Both the position numbers and the translations under genes were made by a program. A DNA stretch of 64,000 nt from positions 1 through 64,000 of the forward strand of contig MCFL01000011.1 of the NCBI GenBank assembly GCA_002102555.1. Direction: 5' to 3'. The notes beneath the pieces were generated by a model, which saw nothing but the letters and a program-made list of their open reading frames with translations, was not told the DNA's origin and made no database searches. The DNA is from Catenaria anguillulae PL171. Lineage: Eukaryota > Blastocladiomycota > Blastocladiomycetes > Blastocladiales > Catenariaceae. Below, in pieces: positions 46,301 through 59,498 of this stretch (positions are counted from its first letter, which is position 1; every line of letters starts with the position of its first letter).

Positions 46301-48399
46301 GGCTTGCAACTCGCCACCATCAACCGCCTTGGTCAGTGCCTCTTCGGATTCCGAGACCTTGGGTTTCGTGTTCTTGGTGTTGCCATCGCCATCGGTCCCA
46401 GCAGGCGGGGGCGGGCCGTCCCACTTGAATCCGCCATCGACCACCTCGATTGCCACGGCAGCATCCTTGTCGGTTGTACGGGTGACGGCAGAGCGATCCA
46501 CATCCGCCACATGCAAAAACTCGGAAATGCGGCGGAAGGACACAACGGCTTGACCAATCTCGGAAATCACATGGAAGAACATGCCAATAGGCTCGATCAT
46601 GATGTTGAGGTAGGCCATGGACACAAAGACGACTTCGGACGACAAGCCGTTCGGGTTGCTGCTGGTCCACGAGTAGACCAAAAACGTGAAGAGCGTAATC
46701 ATGATGTCGATCGAGTTGAAGATGCCCACCACCATGGCCAATGCCGTGAACAGGCGGGCCAGCGCCTCTTGTTCCTTTTCGCGGAACGCCACGATGCGCT
46801 TGCGGAAATAGTCTTCGAATCCGTACAGCTTGACCGTCTTCATACCCGAAATCACCTCGTTCAAGAGCTTGATGCGCTTGTCGGCGCTTTCCAGCTTGAG
46901 CTTGTTTTCGCGCATAAACGCACGAGTCTGCACGGCCGAGGCGGGAATGACAAGGACAATGACAGCGAGACCAGCAAAGCACGCAGGGCCAATGATGCCG
47001 TACAAAAAGTACAGGGCCAAAGCAATCGAAACAGGCAATGACCAGAGGTCGTTGATCCACATGAATCCACTAATGACTTGGTTGGTATCGGTCGACATGC
47101 GGTTCACGATTTCGCCAATGCTTTGGTCCTTGCGGGCAGCCAAGCTCATACCCAGAGCCTTTTGGTAGATTGCCGACGTCAACAAGGTGCGCACACGCAT
47201 GCGGACTTGTGCCATGAGCTGGTTGCCATACGACATGGTCGCCGTTCGCAGGTTGACGGCAAGGAACATGCCCACGGCACAAATGACGCCATCCGAGACG
47301 GGTGGGAGCGGGATACCGGCAGCGACAAGCTTTTCTTGGTTGAGTGGTGAGTATGCAGACACGAATGCGAGCAGGCGTTCCAGCAATGCCGGGGAGACAA
47401 ACGTGGCGACAATGTTGATTGCGTATGAAAAAGACGAAAGAGCAAGTGGCACCCAGAACCGCGACAAGATGCCCAACAGGAATCGGAGAGTGCTATTGGG
47501 CCCAGAGTAGGCCGAGAGTTTGTTGAAGAGCGGAGTCAAACGGGCAACGGTCAAGAACCGGTTGGGCTTGTAAATGTCATCGATCGTGAGCGTGGTGCCG
47601 TTGTTGGCCTTGCGCATGAGTGGGAATACCCACGCAAAGGTGAAGCGCGAGAAGACAGAAACGACATTTTCGGGCAGCTCGTCGGGATCCTCGGAGCGAC
47701 CGCCGACAATGATGCTGGTTGCGAGAGCGACAAAGGAGACGCACGTGTCGATGGCAAACAGCAAAAAGTAGGTCGGGTACGAGGCCGAGACGTCGAGGCG
47801 GATGTACGACTTGAGCGACAGCAGGTTGGCAACCAGTCGGAAAAAGAAAAAGACCGACAAGAGCGTCGACTGGGCAGGCAATTTGACATGCTCGAGGTAT
47901 TGCACAGGAAGCGCAAGAACCTAAATATTGAACAGAGTAGGTATGGCGTGTGTGAGCATATGGACATGATGTCTCACATGTGCATGTCTCTCAAGACGCA
48001 TGTGCGCCACAAAAGGACGAACCAGAGCAACGAGCGACAAGATTTGCGACAGCAGCAAGCTCGAATCGCCGGATGAGGCAATGATACCGGCCTTGGTTCC
48101 CACCAGCGCAGCGAGGCGGCAATCAATGCGAGCTGAAAGTACAGGGTAGCCGAGGCAGGGTACCGCGAGTCACGCTTGACCAAGAAGGCAACACGGAACA
48201 GGCCGAATGCAATAAAGGCGGCCGCCGGTACGGTTTGGAGGACACCATGATGGAAACAAGTGGTGAAATCGAGGATGCCGGACTCAAAGACCGTCTGAGT
48301 ATGTGCGATTCGATGTGTGTCAGCGATACAGCGAGGGTTCAAGAAGGTCTCCGTGAAACGCACAAGTGATTGGCTCCAGCCATCAACGCAAAGCGGCAT
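43351..48399 (-). CDS. ABCC/MRP-type transporter, copy A (frameshifted in exon 2)
   Basis: Full-length MRP-type exporter gene with seven exons: 48364-48399, 48023-48294, 45929-47920, 45754-45843, 44987-45667, 44612-44915 and 43351-44534. The layout is TMD0 (exons 1-2), L0 and TMD1-NBD1 (exons 3-5), then TMD2-NBD2. NBD1 has [14 protein letters not shown] and [13 protein letters not shown]2 has [14 protein letters not shown] and [12 protein letters not shown]. Such proteins export glutathione or other organic-anion conjugates across plasma or vacuolar membranes. Exon 2 is 272 nt, against 273 in copy B. A G is missing near 48115 (gcgaggcgg against gcgagggcgg), shifting frame inside TMD0. Either it is a pseudogene, a downstream start yields a TMD0-less protein, or a base was lost in sequencing. 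The rest is open. Confidence 0.9.
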
Positions 48400-49838
48400 A
48401 GTGGCAAGATGTGGAATGAAGTGATGGCGGAGATGGACAAGCTGTTGAGAGGATGGTGGGATGCGAATGCGATTTTATAAATATGGAAGCAGAAACATAG
48501 CCGATCACCAAGGCAATGGGACGTGGGAATATCTTATACGCCGGGCGGGCCATGCTTGGCCCCAATGGTGTATTGTTGTGTGCAGACCTCATTGCGCAGT
48601 GTGTTGAGAAGTTTGACGAGTGTTCCTCAGTGGGACAGGCACGGGAACCCAGTTCGGGTTAATGTGAGCTGGTGAGCGTTTCAACAGGTGACTCAATTCC
48701 CAAACGATAGTGGACAACTCCAAACAGGGGCTAACCCGTGGCCGTTTGGACAGGCGTTTGGGCTCATGGACCTGATCGGCTTGGCACAAGGATATTTGCC
48801 GCTCAATGTCACCGCGAGCAAACTGGCCGCAACGTGCAACGGGAACCCGCAACTTGTAACGAGAAAACGAGGTAAAGATAACCTGACTGACGTCGTGGTA
48901 AATACCGGTCCAGTTATGCGTTGCAGCGGGAGCCGTTTTTTCTGATTATTAACGACGTGCCACATGCACTTGTGACAAGGTAAGGGAAATGGCTCAACAA
49001 CGGGAGATAGTTCAAACAGGAGCCATTCACCGCGCTCCAGATCCGCCACGACCAAGTGACCTGCGTTGGCTTGCCTGCGGATCTGAATACTGCGTGACCA
49101 CACCTCTCACGTTCCCACAACAACAGCGATACTCATGTTCATGTGCTTCTCGCCAACAAATGAAAACACATACGGATTGTACCGTTCATGTACAAAAATA
49201 GGACATGAATCCAAGTACGTCAGGGTACAAATGCCGGTGGGTGCACCGTAAAGTCGTTCGTAAGGTCACAAGTGCCGACATGTGTTCAACTATTGCAACA
49301 AAGGACGACGGTTCATTCCGGCAGTCGTCGAACGAGACAACGGTTGGGCGATTTTGCCGACGCTTTCGGCGTACAGAAACGACGATGGAAAGGTCGCGAC
49401 GTTTCCGGGACCGTGACGAGGACCAGAGCGTCAGGCTTCTTAATTGTCGAACGAGTTTTCTGACACATGACGACAAGTCACTGCTACAACAGGTGTGTTC
49501 CGGATGCGAAATTTCCTGGCGTAGGACCGGGCCTGGCACCACTACTGGTACCTGCCCACTTGAACACTTCTAAATCAATCTTAAGAGGAAGGAGGTGACT
49601 GTCAGTGTCAGTGGTCGGGAGGAGGCCGATTTTGATTGGTGAGCGAGTATTTGTCCCTCTGTGATGATGTGCCTCGTTGAGACAAAGGCGGTTTGTCACG
49701 TATGTCTGGATCGAATGCATAATGTGATCGTGAACCAAAAATGTTTGTATATAGTAATAGTGCAACAAGACTGCGTGTACATGCAAATGAAAGGAACATG
49801 GCTACAACTTTGTTCTCATCGGTCAACTCGGAACCTAT
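48400..49838. other. Spacer between the tandem ABCC genes
   Basis: Promoter side of copy A and 3' flank of copy B. No other gene supported. Confidence 0.4.
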
Positions 49839-52800
49839 CTAATGTGACTGGGAATCGCGCACAAGCTTGGTAAACAAGCTCTCTTCGTTCTTGAGCAACT
49901 CTTGCGGCGGAGCAAACTCGGCCACCTTGCCGTGATCCAACACAAGGATCATGTCCGAGTCGTAAATCGTATTGATCCGATGAGCAATCGTCAGCACCGA
50001 ACACTCCTTGAACTCTTGCCGAATCGTACGCTGCACAATGGCATCCGTCTCGGCATCCGTCGCCGACGTAGCCTCGTCAAAGATCACAATCTTGCGCTTG
50101 CGCAGAATGGCCGCCGCCAATGTCAACAGCTGCTTTTGGCCCGACGAGAAATTGGACCCGCCGTGATCGACTGGTGCCTCGAGCTTGCCCTCAAGCGACG
50201 ACACAAACTCGGACATGTTGGCCAGCTCGAGCGCACGCCAAATGGCCGCATCGTCGTACTCGCGCAACGGGTCCAAGTTGTCTTGCAAGCTGCCCGCAAA
50301 CAGCATGGGATCCTGCGGGATGATGCACAGCTGCGACCGGAGATCCTTGAGCCCGAGCTGCGACACGTCTACGCCGTCAATCTTGATGCGTCCCTCAAGG
50401 GCCTCCATGATACGGAACAGAGCCAGAGTCATGGTACTCTTTCCACTGCCGGTGCGACCCACAATGCCCACTTTCTGGCCTTGGGCGATGGTGATGGACA
50501 AGTTCTTGAGTACTGGGTCGAGCTCGGGGCGGTACGTGGTCGAGTAGTTGTCAAACTCAATCACACCCGCTTGTGGCCAGTCCTTGGGCGGCTGGAACGA
50601 ATCATTGTGCTCGGGCGCCTCCTGGTCCACTTGTGAGTACTGCTGCACGCGCTCAACCGAGACCATGGTGGTTTCCATTTGGCAAGCCTGGTCGATGAGA
50701 TGACGGAACATGAAGATGAGCATGTTGGCTTGTGTGATCCCGAGACCGATTGAGGCAGCGAGAGCCGATCCACGAGTGAAGACGGCAGTGAGACCAACAC
50801 CAAGGACGAGCAGAGACGCGAGAGCGGTCGAGTAGACAGAGAGCCAACGAGCGACCGAATCCGAAAGGTACTTGGCACGAATGTTGCGGTCGAGCGCGGC
50901 GGCGAGTTGCGACGTGTAGTCTTGCTCGACTTGATAGGCGCGAATCGAGACAATGCCGTGGAGCGTTTCCTCAAACTTTTGGTACACGGGCGCGGTTGTG
51001 TTGGAGTCCATGCGCTTGAGCTCTGTATCGTGAACGCCGGGTCAAAATGGTCCATGTCAGCACAATGACGCGAGCGGAAAAGCAACAATATCAACCGGTG
51101 GAAACAGAGGGAAAAAAATCGTACCGCGAGACGCATTCAAGTAATAATGACCCATGAGGTACAAACCAGCCAAAGTGAACGGGCAGACGATGAGCACCCA
51201 GGTGGTGGTGATGCCGAGCACAATCATGGAGGAAAGAATTCCACCAACGCCAAAGACAAAGTTAATGAGGCCGAGCGGAATCGCAAAATCAATGGAATCA
51301 ATATCGGAACTGAAGCGGTTGACGATGCGACCAGCCGGAGTCGTGTCAAAGAAGCGCATGGGCGCACGCATGATGCGAGCGATGAGGCCAGCATGAAGAA
51401 CTCGGGAGGCGCTCACGGACATGATCGACTGTGGACACAATGTAGATGCTCATTGGTTAGCACCGCCGCCTATCGAAACGTAGTCATGAGACGCCACAAA
51501 ACGCACCAAAGTCACAATGACAATCGCGCACATGGTGACCACATTCACGACCGTGATACCCGCGTAAATGTACAAGTACCACAGCACATTGACTGATTCG
51601 CGCTTGGCGGTTGCCTCGTCGACCGCGGACGACATGACCTTCATCCAGTATGAATGGAACGTGAGAATGACTCCACTCACGATAAACATGGGCACAAACA
51701 TCATCATGCCACGGCGGCCACACGCCTTGAGGTATGCCTTGTACACGTCCCACGTCACGGTTCCTGACAGGGTGTCGTCATCCTCGCGCTCCACGGCCGG
51801 GCTGGCATTAACGGCCTTGTCCTCGTCGGCCGTGGTGGAAACGTGAGAGACGGAAGTGGGCGACCGCTCGGGCTTGGGCACGGCGCGGCGTCGCCCGGCA
51901 ACAACAGTTTTTTGGTCGTCTTCATCTGAGGACGTGCCTGACGGACTCGTGCGCGAGAACTCGGACACGAGCTTGAAGATTTCACCCTTTTGCGCCATGA
52001 CGTCGTCAAAGCGGCCGTGCTCGGCAACCGTGCCGTCCTTGAGCAGCGCAACGTCATCGCACTGGGCCAAGTGATGGACGCCGTGGGTGACGAGAAGGAC
52101 CGTTTTGGAGCGCAAGAGGCCGCGCGGGCCAAGGACGTGGGTGAAGATGTGACGGTCAACATGGGCATCAACCTGAATTACATTCCCATCGAGAGTTAGC
52201 GACTTGATACGCCAGTTTGAATCACATGAGAAAAGGCACGTACAGCAGAGAGACAGTCATCGAGCAAGTAAATGTCGCGACGGGCGTAGACGGCACGAGC
52301 GAGCGAAAGACGAGCCTTTTGGCCTCCAGAAAGCTATGAGATGCGACAAAGCAGTAACGTTACATTATGAAGTGGGAAGAAGAGCAAAGAGCCAACAGGG
52401 CGTACATTCACGCCCTTATCGCCAATCAAGGTCTGATCCCCATTGGGCAACGTCTCCAAGTCGGGCTTGAGCGCACATGCCTCAATGACCCGGTTGTACC
52501 ACTTGTCGTCGTACTGGCTGGTGAGCAAGATGTTTTCGCGCAAGGTGCCGTTGAAGATCCAGGCCGATTGCGGGACATAAGCGACAGACCCGTTAATTTG
52601 CACAGTTCCCGTCGTCTTGTGCATTTCGCCGAGAATACCGTGCAACAAACTGGTCTTGCCCGTTCCCACGCGACCGACCAGGGCAACGAGCTTGCACCGA
52701 GGGACACGCAGGTTGACGTTGGCGAGCTCAAACTCGAAACCTGAGGCCTTGCCATCCGACTCATCGCCAGCGACAACTTCCTTGAGCTCGGTCGATGCCT

Positions 52801-54898
52801 CGTCCTGGCCGGCAGCAGCGAGGGCCTCTTGCGACTCGGACTTTTTCGTCTTCTTTGTCTTTTTGTCGGTCTCGCCCTTCTTGGCCGCGCTGGACCCATC
52901 TGAGGACGGCGGCGGGCCGTCCCACTTGAACCCAGCATCCACCACGTCAATCGCCACGGCCGCGTCGCTGTCCAATGTGCGCGTGACAGCGGCCCGGTCC
53001 AAGTCGTCGACATGCAAAAACTCGGAAATGCGGCGGAACGACACGACACCTTGGCCGACGGCGGAAATGACGCCAAAGAACATGCCAATGGGCTCGATCA
53101 TGATGTTGAGGTACGCCATGGACACAAACACCACGTCCGATGACAAGCCGTTGGGGTTGTCCGTTGTCCACGAGTACACGAGGAAGGTAAAGAGCGTGAT
53201 CATGATATCCACCGAGTTGAAGATTCCGACCACAACCGACAAGGCGTTAAACAAGCGAATGAGCGCCTGCTGTTCCGTCTCGCGGTACGCAATGATGCGC
53301 TTGCGGAAGTAGTCCTCGAAGCCGTACAGCTTGACCGTCTTCATGCCCGAAATCACCTCGTTGAGCAGCTTGATACGCTTGTCGGCGTTCTCGAGCTTGA
53401 TCTTGTTTTCGCGCATAAACACTTTGGTCTGATAGGCGGCAGCGGGCGCAATCACGAGGATGATAGCCAAGCCAGCAAAGCACGCGGGCCCAAGAATGCC
53501 CCACAAAAAGTAGAGGCACAGACCAATCATGATGGGCAAGGACCAGATTTGGTTGATGGCCGTGAGCGCTGCAATCACGTGGTTGGTATCTGTGGACATG
53601 CGGTTGACAATTTCGCCAATACTTTGGTCCTTGCGCGACGCCAGGCTCATGTCCAGCGACTTTTGGTAGATGGCCGTGGCAAGCATGGTGCGAACACGCA
53701 TACGGACTTGTGCCATGAGCTGGTTACCGTACGACGACGTGGCCGTTTGCAAGTTGACGGCCAAGAACATGCCGACGGCGCAAATCAGGCCGTCAGAGAC
53801 GGGCGGGAGGGGGATGCCGTTGGCTGCAAGGGCGTCGCGGTACAGGGGCGAATACATGTTGACAAACATGAGCAAGCGCTGGAAGAGCGCAGGCGTGACA
53901 AACGTGGCGACAATGTTAAGCGCGTACGCGAGCATGGAAAGGGCGATCGAGATCCAGAAGCGGCCAAGAATGCCCATCAAGAAGCGCCATGTGCTGTCGG
54001 GCCCAGAGTAGGCCGAGAGTTTGTTGAAGAGCGGAGTCAAACGGGCAACGGTCAAGAACCGGTTGGGCTTGTAAATGTCATCGATGGTGAGCGTGGTGCC
54101 GTTGTTGGCCTTGCGCATGAGTGGGAACAGCCAAGTAAAGGTGAAGCGCGAGAAGACAGAAACGACATTTTCGGGCAGCTCGTCGGGATCCTCGGAGCGA
54201 CCGCCGACAATGATGCTTGTTGCGAGAGCGACAAAGGTGATGCAAGTGTCGATGGCAAACAGCAAAAAGTAGGTCGGATACGAGGCCGAGACGTCGAGGC
54301 GGATGTACGACTTGAGCGACAGCAAGTTGGCAACCAGCCGGAAAAAGAAAAAGACCGACAAGAGCGTCGACTGGGCAGGCAATTTGACATGCTCGAGGTA
54401 TTGCACAGGAAGCGCAAGAACCTAAATAGTGAACAGTGTTTGAGCACGGATCCTGTCTCACCTGGCATGTCACGCAACGTGTCGATGGATTAACTCAGAT
54501 CGTACCAGAGCAACGAGCGACAAAACTTGCGACAGCAGCAAGCTCGAATCACCGGATGAGGCAATGATGCCGGCCTTGGTTCCCACCAGCGCAGCGAGGG
54601 CGGCAATCAATGCGAGCTGAAAGTACAGGGTAGCCGAGGCAGGGTACCGCGAGTCACGCTTGACCAGGAAGGCAACACGGAACAGGCCGAATGCAATAAA
54701 GACGGCCGCCGGTACGGTTTGCAGAACACCATGATGGAAACAAGTGGTGAAATCGAGAATGCCGGACTCAAAGACCGTCTGAATATGTGCGATTCGAACG
54801 AAGTGTGTCAGCGACACAGCGAGGGTTCAAGCAGGTCTCGAGTCAAGGAACATGAAACACACAAGTGGTCGGCTCCAACCGTCGACGCAAAGTGGCAT
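49839..54898 (-). CDS. ABCC/MRP-type transporter, copy B (intact)
   Basis: Seven exons: 54863-54898, 54506-54778, 52406-54421, 52244-52333, 51507-52172, 51125-51428 and 49839-51022. The total of 4569 nt gives 1522 residues, standard for a long MRP. Introns are 71-102 bp with GTGYGT or GTACGN donors. The first exon encodes only [12 protein letters not shown], then [14 protein letters not shown], recalling the MRP1 N-terminus. TMD0 is in exon 2. NBD1 Walker A (GRVGTGKTS) is near 685 and signature LSGGQ near 776, created by an exon junction (GDKGVN|LSGGQ). NBD2 Walker A (GRTGSGKST) is near 1315. The linker after NBD1 is Ser/Asp-rich and a likely phosphoregulatory site. It is tandem with copy A, 1.4 kb away. 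Substrate cannot be inferred. Confidence 0.95.
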
Positions 54899-56142
54899 GG
54901 TGCAAGGTAGGATGTTGAAAGGGGGATTGAGGCTAGGTGAGCTGGGCGTTTGTTGGGTCAAAGGCTGACGGTATGATGTTTTGTGGTCACCTATGAAAGG
55001 CGGTGTCGAGGATCTTTGCGATACTTATGACGGTTTGAAGTCTAGGCGCCTAGCAGTACAATGTGTGCGAGCTGCGAACAATCAAGAGAATAGAGGAGGG
55101 CAGGGAGGCGGAGCGGGCCAAGCCGGAAGTTGTGACGGATCGAAAGTGGAAAGAAAGGCCGTGGCAATCATGTGGCGCCAAAGCAGGAAGCCCACAGGTG
55201 TAGGAGCCAAGACCCGCAAATTGAGGACACAGGGGGGAGGCGGGATTGAACGTCAACAGCAGGCGGATGAGCGTCGGTCCTTTGCGCGCTCGAATAGGCA
55301 GCGGGACCACGTACGGATGCCCGGAATCGCATGACTCAAGAGGCAAACTGGCAGCGCAAACGGAGAGTACTAGTGGGTACACTCTCGCATGGCCGGGCAT
55401 GGGGCTGGTTGCGACTGGTGTGTGTTTCATCAAAAGTTGTGAGCCGTGATTGGGCTCCGGATCGAGATTGTGATTGACGCAACGCCACAGATGACGTGTC
55501 CAACAACTGTGACGTGAATGCCGGCGAAATGCGGACGAGGCTAAAATATATTCTTGTTCCTGATGTGTATGCTAATGGACATAGCTAGGGAAGAGTGAAT
55601 ACATGTAAAACTACTGGACACAACTGGACACGGGTGGTGACTGCGTGTGGAGAAATCTTGGCATGGCGGTGCCTGCGATGACAAGAGGCAAAGTCGAGCT
55701 CATTCGCTCCATATGCATTTGCTCTCGAATTCCGTTTCCTCATCTGAGTGTTTGGCTTGAAATGCACATGATTCACACAGCAAGGAGAAGAGCAGCGCAG
55801 CCACTAGGAGAAGAGGAGCGGAGCGAAAGTCGGATCATCGCAGGCGAACTTGATGAAGAAGGATGTGAGAAAGGCATGAGAAGGATCGCCACTGAGTGAA
55901 AGAGGAACTCCGATCCGTTTTCAGCACAGATCACGTCTCACGGTTTCTTGCAAATGAATAGACAATGTCTCGCGGTTGGCGGTCATGACAAACCATCGCC
56001 ATGTGAAGTTTCCCATTCCTCATTCCGCATTCATTCATCCGCTCATTCGTAATCGATAGCCACCACGGCCTGTCCCCGTCCGCACACTCCCGACACACTC
56101 AGCACACCCTGTGCTGACCGACCGCCCGACGACACAATCACC
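54899..56142. other. Divergent intergenic region between ABCC copy B and MCM2
   Basis: No supported gene; purine-rich open frames at 54981-55334 look like chance. It holds promoters for both flanking genes. Confidence 0.4.
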
Positions 56143-59100
56143 ATGGTAAAAGAGCCACACCCGGAACTGATCTCACTTGATTCGTTGCTCTCCACTCACC
56201 TCCAAACACCCAACCACCTACCTGCCCCCTCTCACAGACCACCGGCCCCTCCTCGTCCTCGTCTGCCCCCGACCGCCGCCGCAAACGAGCACGCTCGCCC
56301 TCGTCAGCCGCGAGCGATCACGATGCAGGCAGCTCGAGCGACTCGGACCTTGCGCTGCCCAATGTCCAGGGCCTGCAGCTCAACATTCCCTCGTCGCCTG
56401 GCCGTGCATCTGTCCCGCCAAGCAGTCCCGTGCCATTTGGTGGCGGCGCGGGCGACGGCGCCTCGAGCGATCTCGATCTGGAAGAGGAAGACTTGATTCC
56501 AATGGACATTGACGATGGTGCCGGAGATGACGAGCCCGAAGATGGCATTGATTTGTTCCAGGAGGATATGCTGAACCGGTGCGCCTATCGTTTTCTGGTT
56601 TTCGTTCAAAAAGTACCCGCGGTTGGCTGACTTGTTCTTGCCATCAGCGATTACGCCGACAAGGACGGGCTTGACATGTACGAGGGCGAGGACATCGACG
56701 ACGACGAGTACGACAGCATGACGGCTGCCGACCGTGCTGCGGCCGAGGCAGAGTTGCGCCGTCGGGACATTCTTGAGGGACGGTTGCCTGCGGCCTTCCT
56801 GGACGACGGCGGTATGTTACTTGCCTTGTTGTTTGCACGAACTGCTTCAGGCACAAGTCAGCTCACGTTGCTCGTTCTTGATTAGATGACATGGATCAAC
56901 TCGAACTACGCCCGCGGCGGCGCCGGCGCCGTGACGCATACGACGACGACATGGACATGGACGGGGGCGACGGCGCTGACTGGGAAGGCGACGTGCTGCT
57001 CGAGGGTATCCGCGACTTGCAGTCGCACTCTGCCGTGGAATGGCTGGCCATGGACCGTACTCGTGTTGCCGTCAAGCGCGAGTTCCGCGCCTTTCTCATG
57101 TCGTACACAGACGCTCACTCGGAATCCGTCTATGGCCGGCGCATCAAGACCATGTGCGAGCTTAACTTGGAATCGCTTCAAGTGTCGTACATGCACATGG
57201 AAAACAACAACCCGGTGCTTGCCTACTTGTTGACAAACTACCCGATGCAAGTGCTGCCGCTGTTTGACGAGGCGGCCCTCGAGGTTGTGCTCGTCAACTT
57301 CCCCGAATACCGCGAGATCCACCAAGAGATTCACGTGCGCATGACCGAGCTGCCCACTGTCAAGTCGATCCGCGACCTGCGCGAAACCGACCTCAACTCG
57401 CTCGTGCGCTTGTCGGGCGTGGTGACGCGCCGGTCGGGCGTGTTCCCGCAACTCAAGTACGTCAAGTACGACTGTGTCAAGTGCGGTCAAGTGATTGGGC
57501 CCATTCACCAAGACTCGCACGCCGAGGTCCGCGTCAACTCGTGTCCAAACTGCCAGTCGCACGGGCCTTTCAACATCAACACCCAGCAAACTGTGTACCG
57601 CAACTTTCAAAAACTCACGTTGCAGGAAACACCTGGAACGGTCCCGCCCGGCCGCTTGCCGCGGCACCGCGAGGTCATCTTGTTGTGGGACCTGATTGAT
57701 TGTGCGCGGCCCGGCGAGGAGATTGAGGTTGTTGGCGTGTACCGGCACAACTTTGACTTGTCGCTCAACAACAAGAACGGGTTCCCCGTGTTTTCGACCG
57801 TCATTGAGGCAAATTCCATCACCAAGCGCGAGGACGAGTTTGCGGCGCTGCGGTTGACGCAAGACGACATTGATCAGATCAAGCAGTTGGCAAAGGACCC
57901 GAAGATTGGCCGTAGGCTCATCAAGTCGATTGCCCCCTCCATCTATGGCCACGAGGACATCAAGACGGCACTTTGTTTGGCCCTGTTTGGTGGCGTGCCC
58001 AAAAATGTGAAAAACAAGCACCGGATCCGTGGTGACATCAATGTGTTGCTGTTGGGCGACCCAGGTACCGCCAAGTCGCAGTTTCTCAAGTATGTGGAAA
58101 AGACGGCACATCGGGCCGTGTACACGACGGGCCAGGGTGCCAGTGCGGTTGGTTTGACGGCAAGCGTGCGCAAGGATCCAGTGACCAAGGAGTGGACGCT
58201 CGAGGGAGGTGCTCTCGTGCTCGCAGACAAGGGCGTGTGCTTGATTGACGAGTTTGACAAGATGAACGATGCGGATCGCACGTCGATTCATGAGGCCATG
58301 GAACAGCAGTCCATTTCCATTTCCAAGGCCGGGATTGTCACTTCGCTGCACGCGCGGTGCTGTATTGTTGCGGCGGCCAACCCGATCCGCGGGCGGTACA
58401 ATACGCAAATCCCCTTTTCGCAAAATGTGGATTTGACGGAACCCATTCTGTCGCGTTTCGACGTGCTTTGCGTGGTCAAGGACCGTGTGGACCCGGAAAT
58501 GGACGACCGACTGGCCGAGTTTGTCGTGTCGAGTCACCGCCGCAGCCACCCGCTCGTCACGCAAGCCGAGCTCGATACCATCACGACGCGCAACGACGAC
58601 GCGACCATCATCCCTCAAGACTTGCTGAAAAAGTACATCATGTACGCCAAGGAAAAGATCCAGCCGCAACTGTCTGCCATTGACGAGGACAAGGTCGGCA
58701 AGCTCTACTCTGAGCTGCGGCGCGAGTCCCTGCAAACGGGCTCGATCCCCATCACGGTGCGCCACTTGGAGTCCATCTTGCGCATGTCCGAGGCGCACGC
58801 GCGCATGCACTTGCGCGACCATGTGCGGCCCGACGATACAGACTTGGCCATCTCGGTCATGCTCGACTCGTTCATTTCCGCGCAAAAGTACACGGTCATG
58901 CGCCAGTTGCGCAAGGCATTTGCAAAGTACATTCGGTACCACCGCGACAATGACGAGCTGCTCTTGTTTACGCTCAACGATTTGGTCCGCGAGGCGCTCC
59001 GCATGCAGAGGTTGACACAGGTCGGCGTGCTGGCCCATCATGCCGGTGGTGCTGTTGGCGGCACGCCAGCCCAGGTGCTGGTAAGCATTGAGGAGTTGGC

Positions 59101-59230
59101 GGCCAGGGCAAGGGATTTGAACATCCATGACGTGGATCCGTTCCTTGAGTCAAACTTGTTTGCGGCCAACGGGTTTAGGGTGGCAATGGAGGGCGGAAAG
59201 CGGAGGATTGTCAAGTCGTTGCACGCTTGA
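56143..59230 (+). CDS. MCM2: MCM2, subunit of the replicative MCM2-7 helicase
   Basis: Exons 56143-56145, 56238-56578, 56648-56811 and 56886-59230 give 950 residues. The first coding exon is just the ATG, followed by GTAAAA and a 92-bp intron; exon 2 then reads TTGPSSSSSAPDRRRKRAR. The acidic, Ser-rich N-terminus (with LEEEDLIPMDIDDG) suits a DDK-target tail. A C4 zinc finger (CVKCGQ ... CPNCQ) lies near 364-390. The AAA+ module has Walker A GDPGTAKSQ (near 560), Walker B CLIDEFDKM (near 621) and the arginine finger SRFD (near 691). The block RRRDILEGRLP and VSYMHMENNNP region are MCM2-specific. It acts in the nucleus at replication origins and forks. Stop TGA; AATAAATAA follows at about 59412. 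Confidence 0.97.
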
Positions 59231-59498
59231 TTGTTGTTTCTGTTTCTCTTGTGTTCGAGTGTTGGTGTTGTCAGTAAATGATGTGTTGATTTGTTTTGTT
59301 GTTTGCATATTCCCTGTGTTCTTAAGTTTCATCTCGCTGTCCTTCTGTCCTTGCATTTCTGGTTTTGTTTGTGCTTGGCAAAATTGCTCAATCCCTTGCT
59401 CAATGAGGCATGATAAATAAATAATGTCCGCTTCATTTGAAAGTACATATCACCTGCACGAACGCAAAGTTGCTCACAATCCACTCCACTCGGCAAGC

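Noticed and set aside
56906-59128. 740-residue open frame antisense to MCM2
   Set aside because: It mirrors the MCM2 coding sequence in a third-position GC-rich gene; the product has no family features, while the sense strand has all MCM2 motifs.
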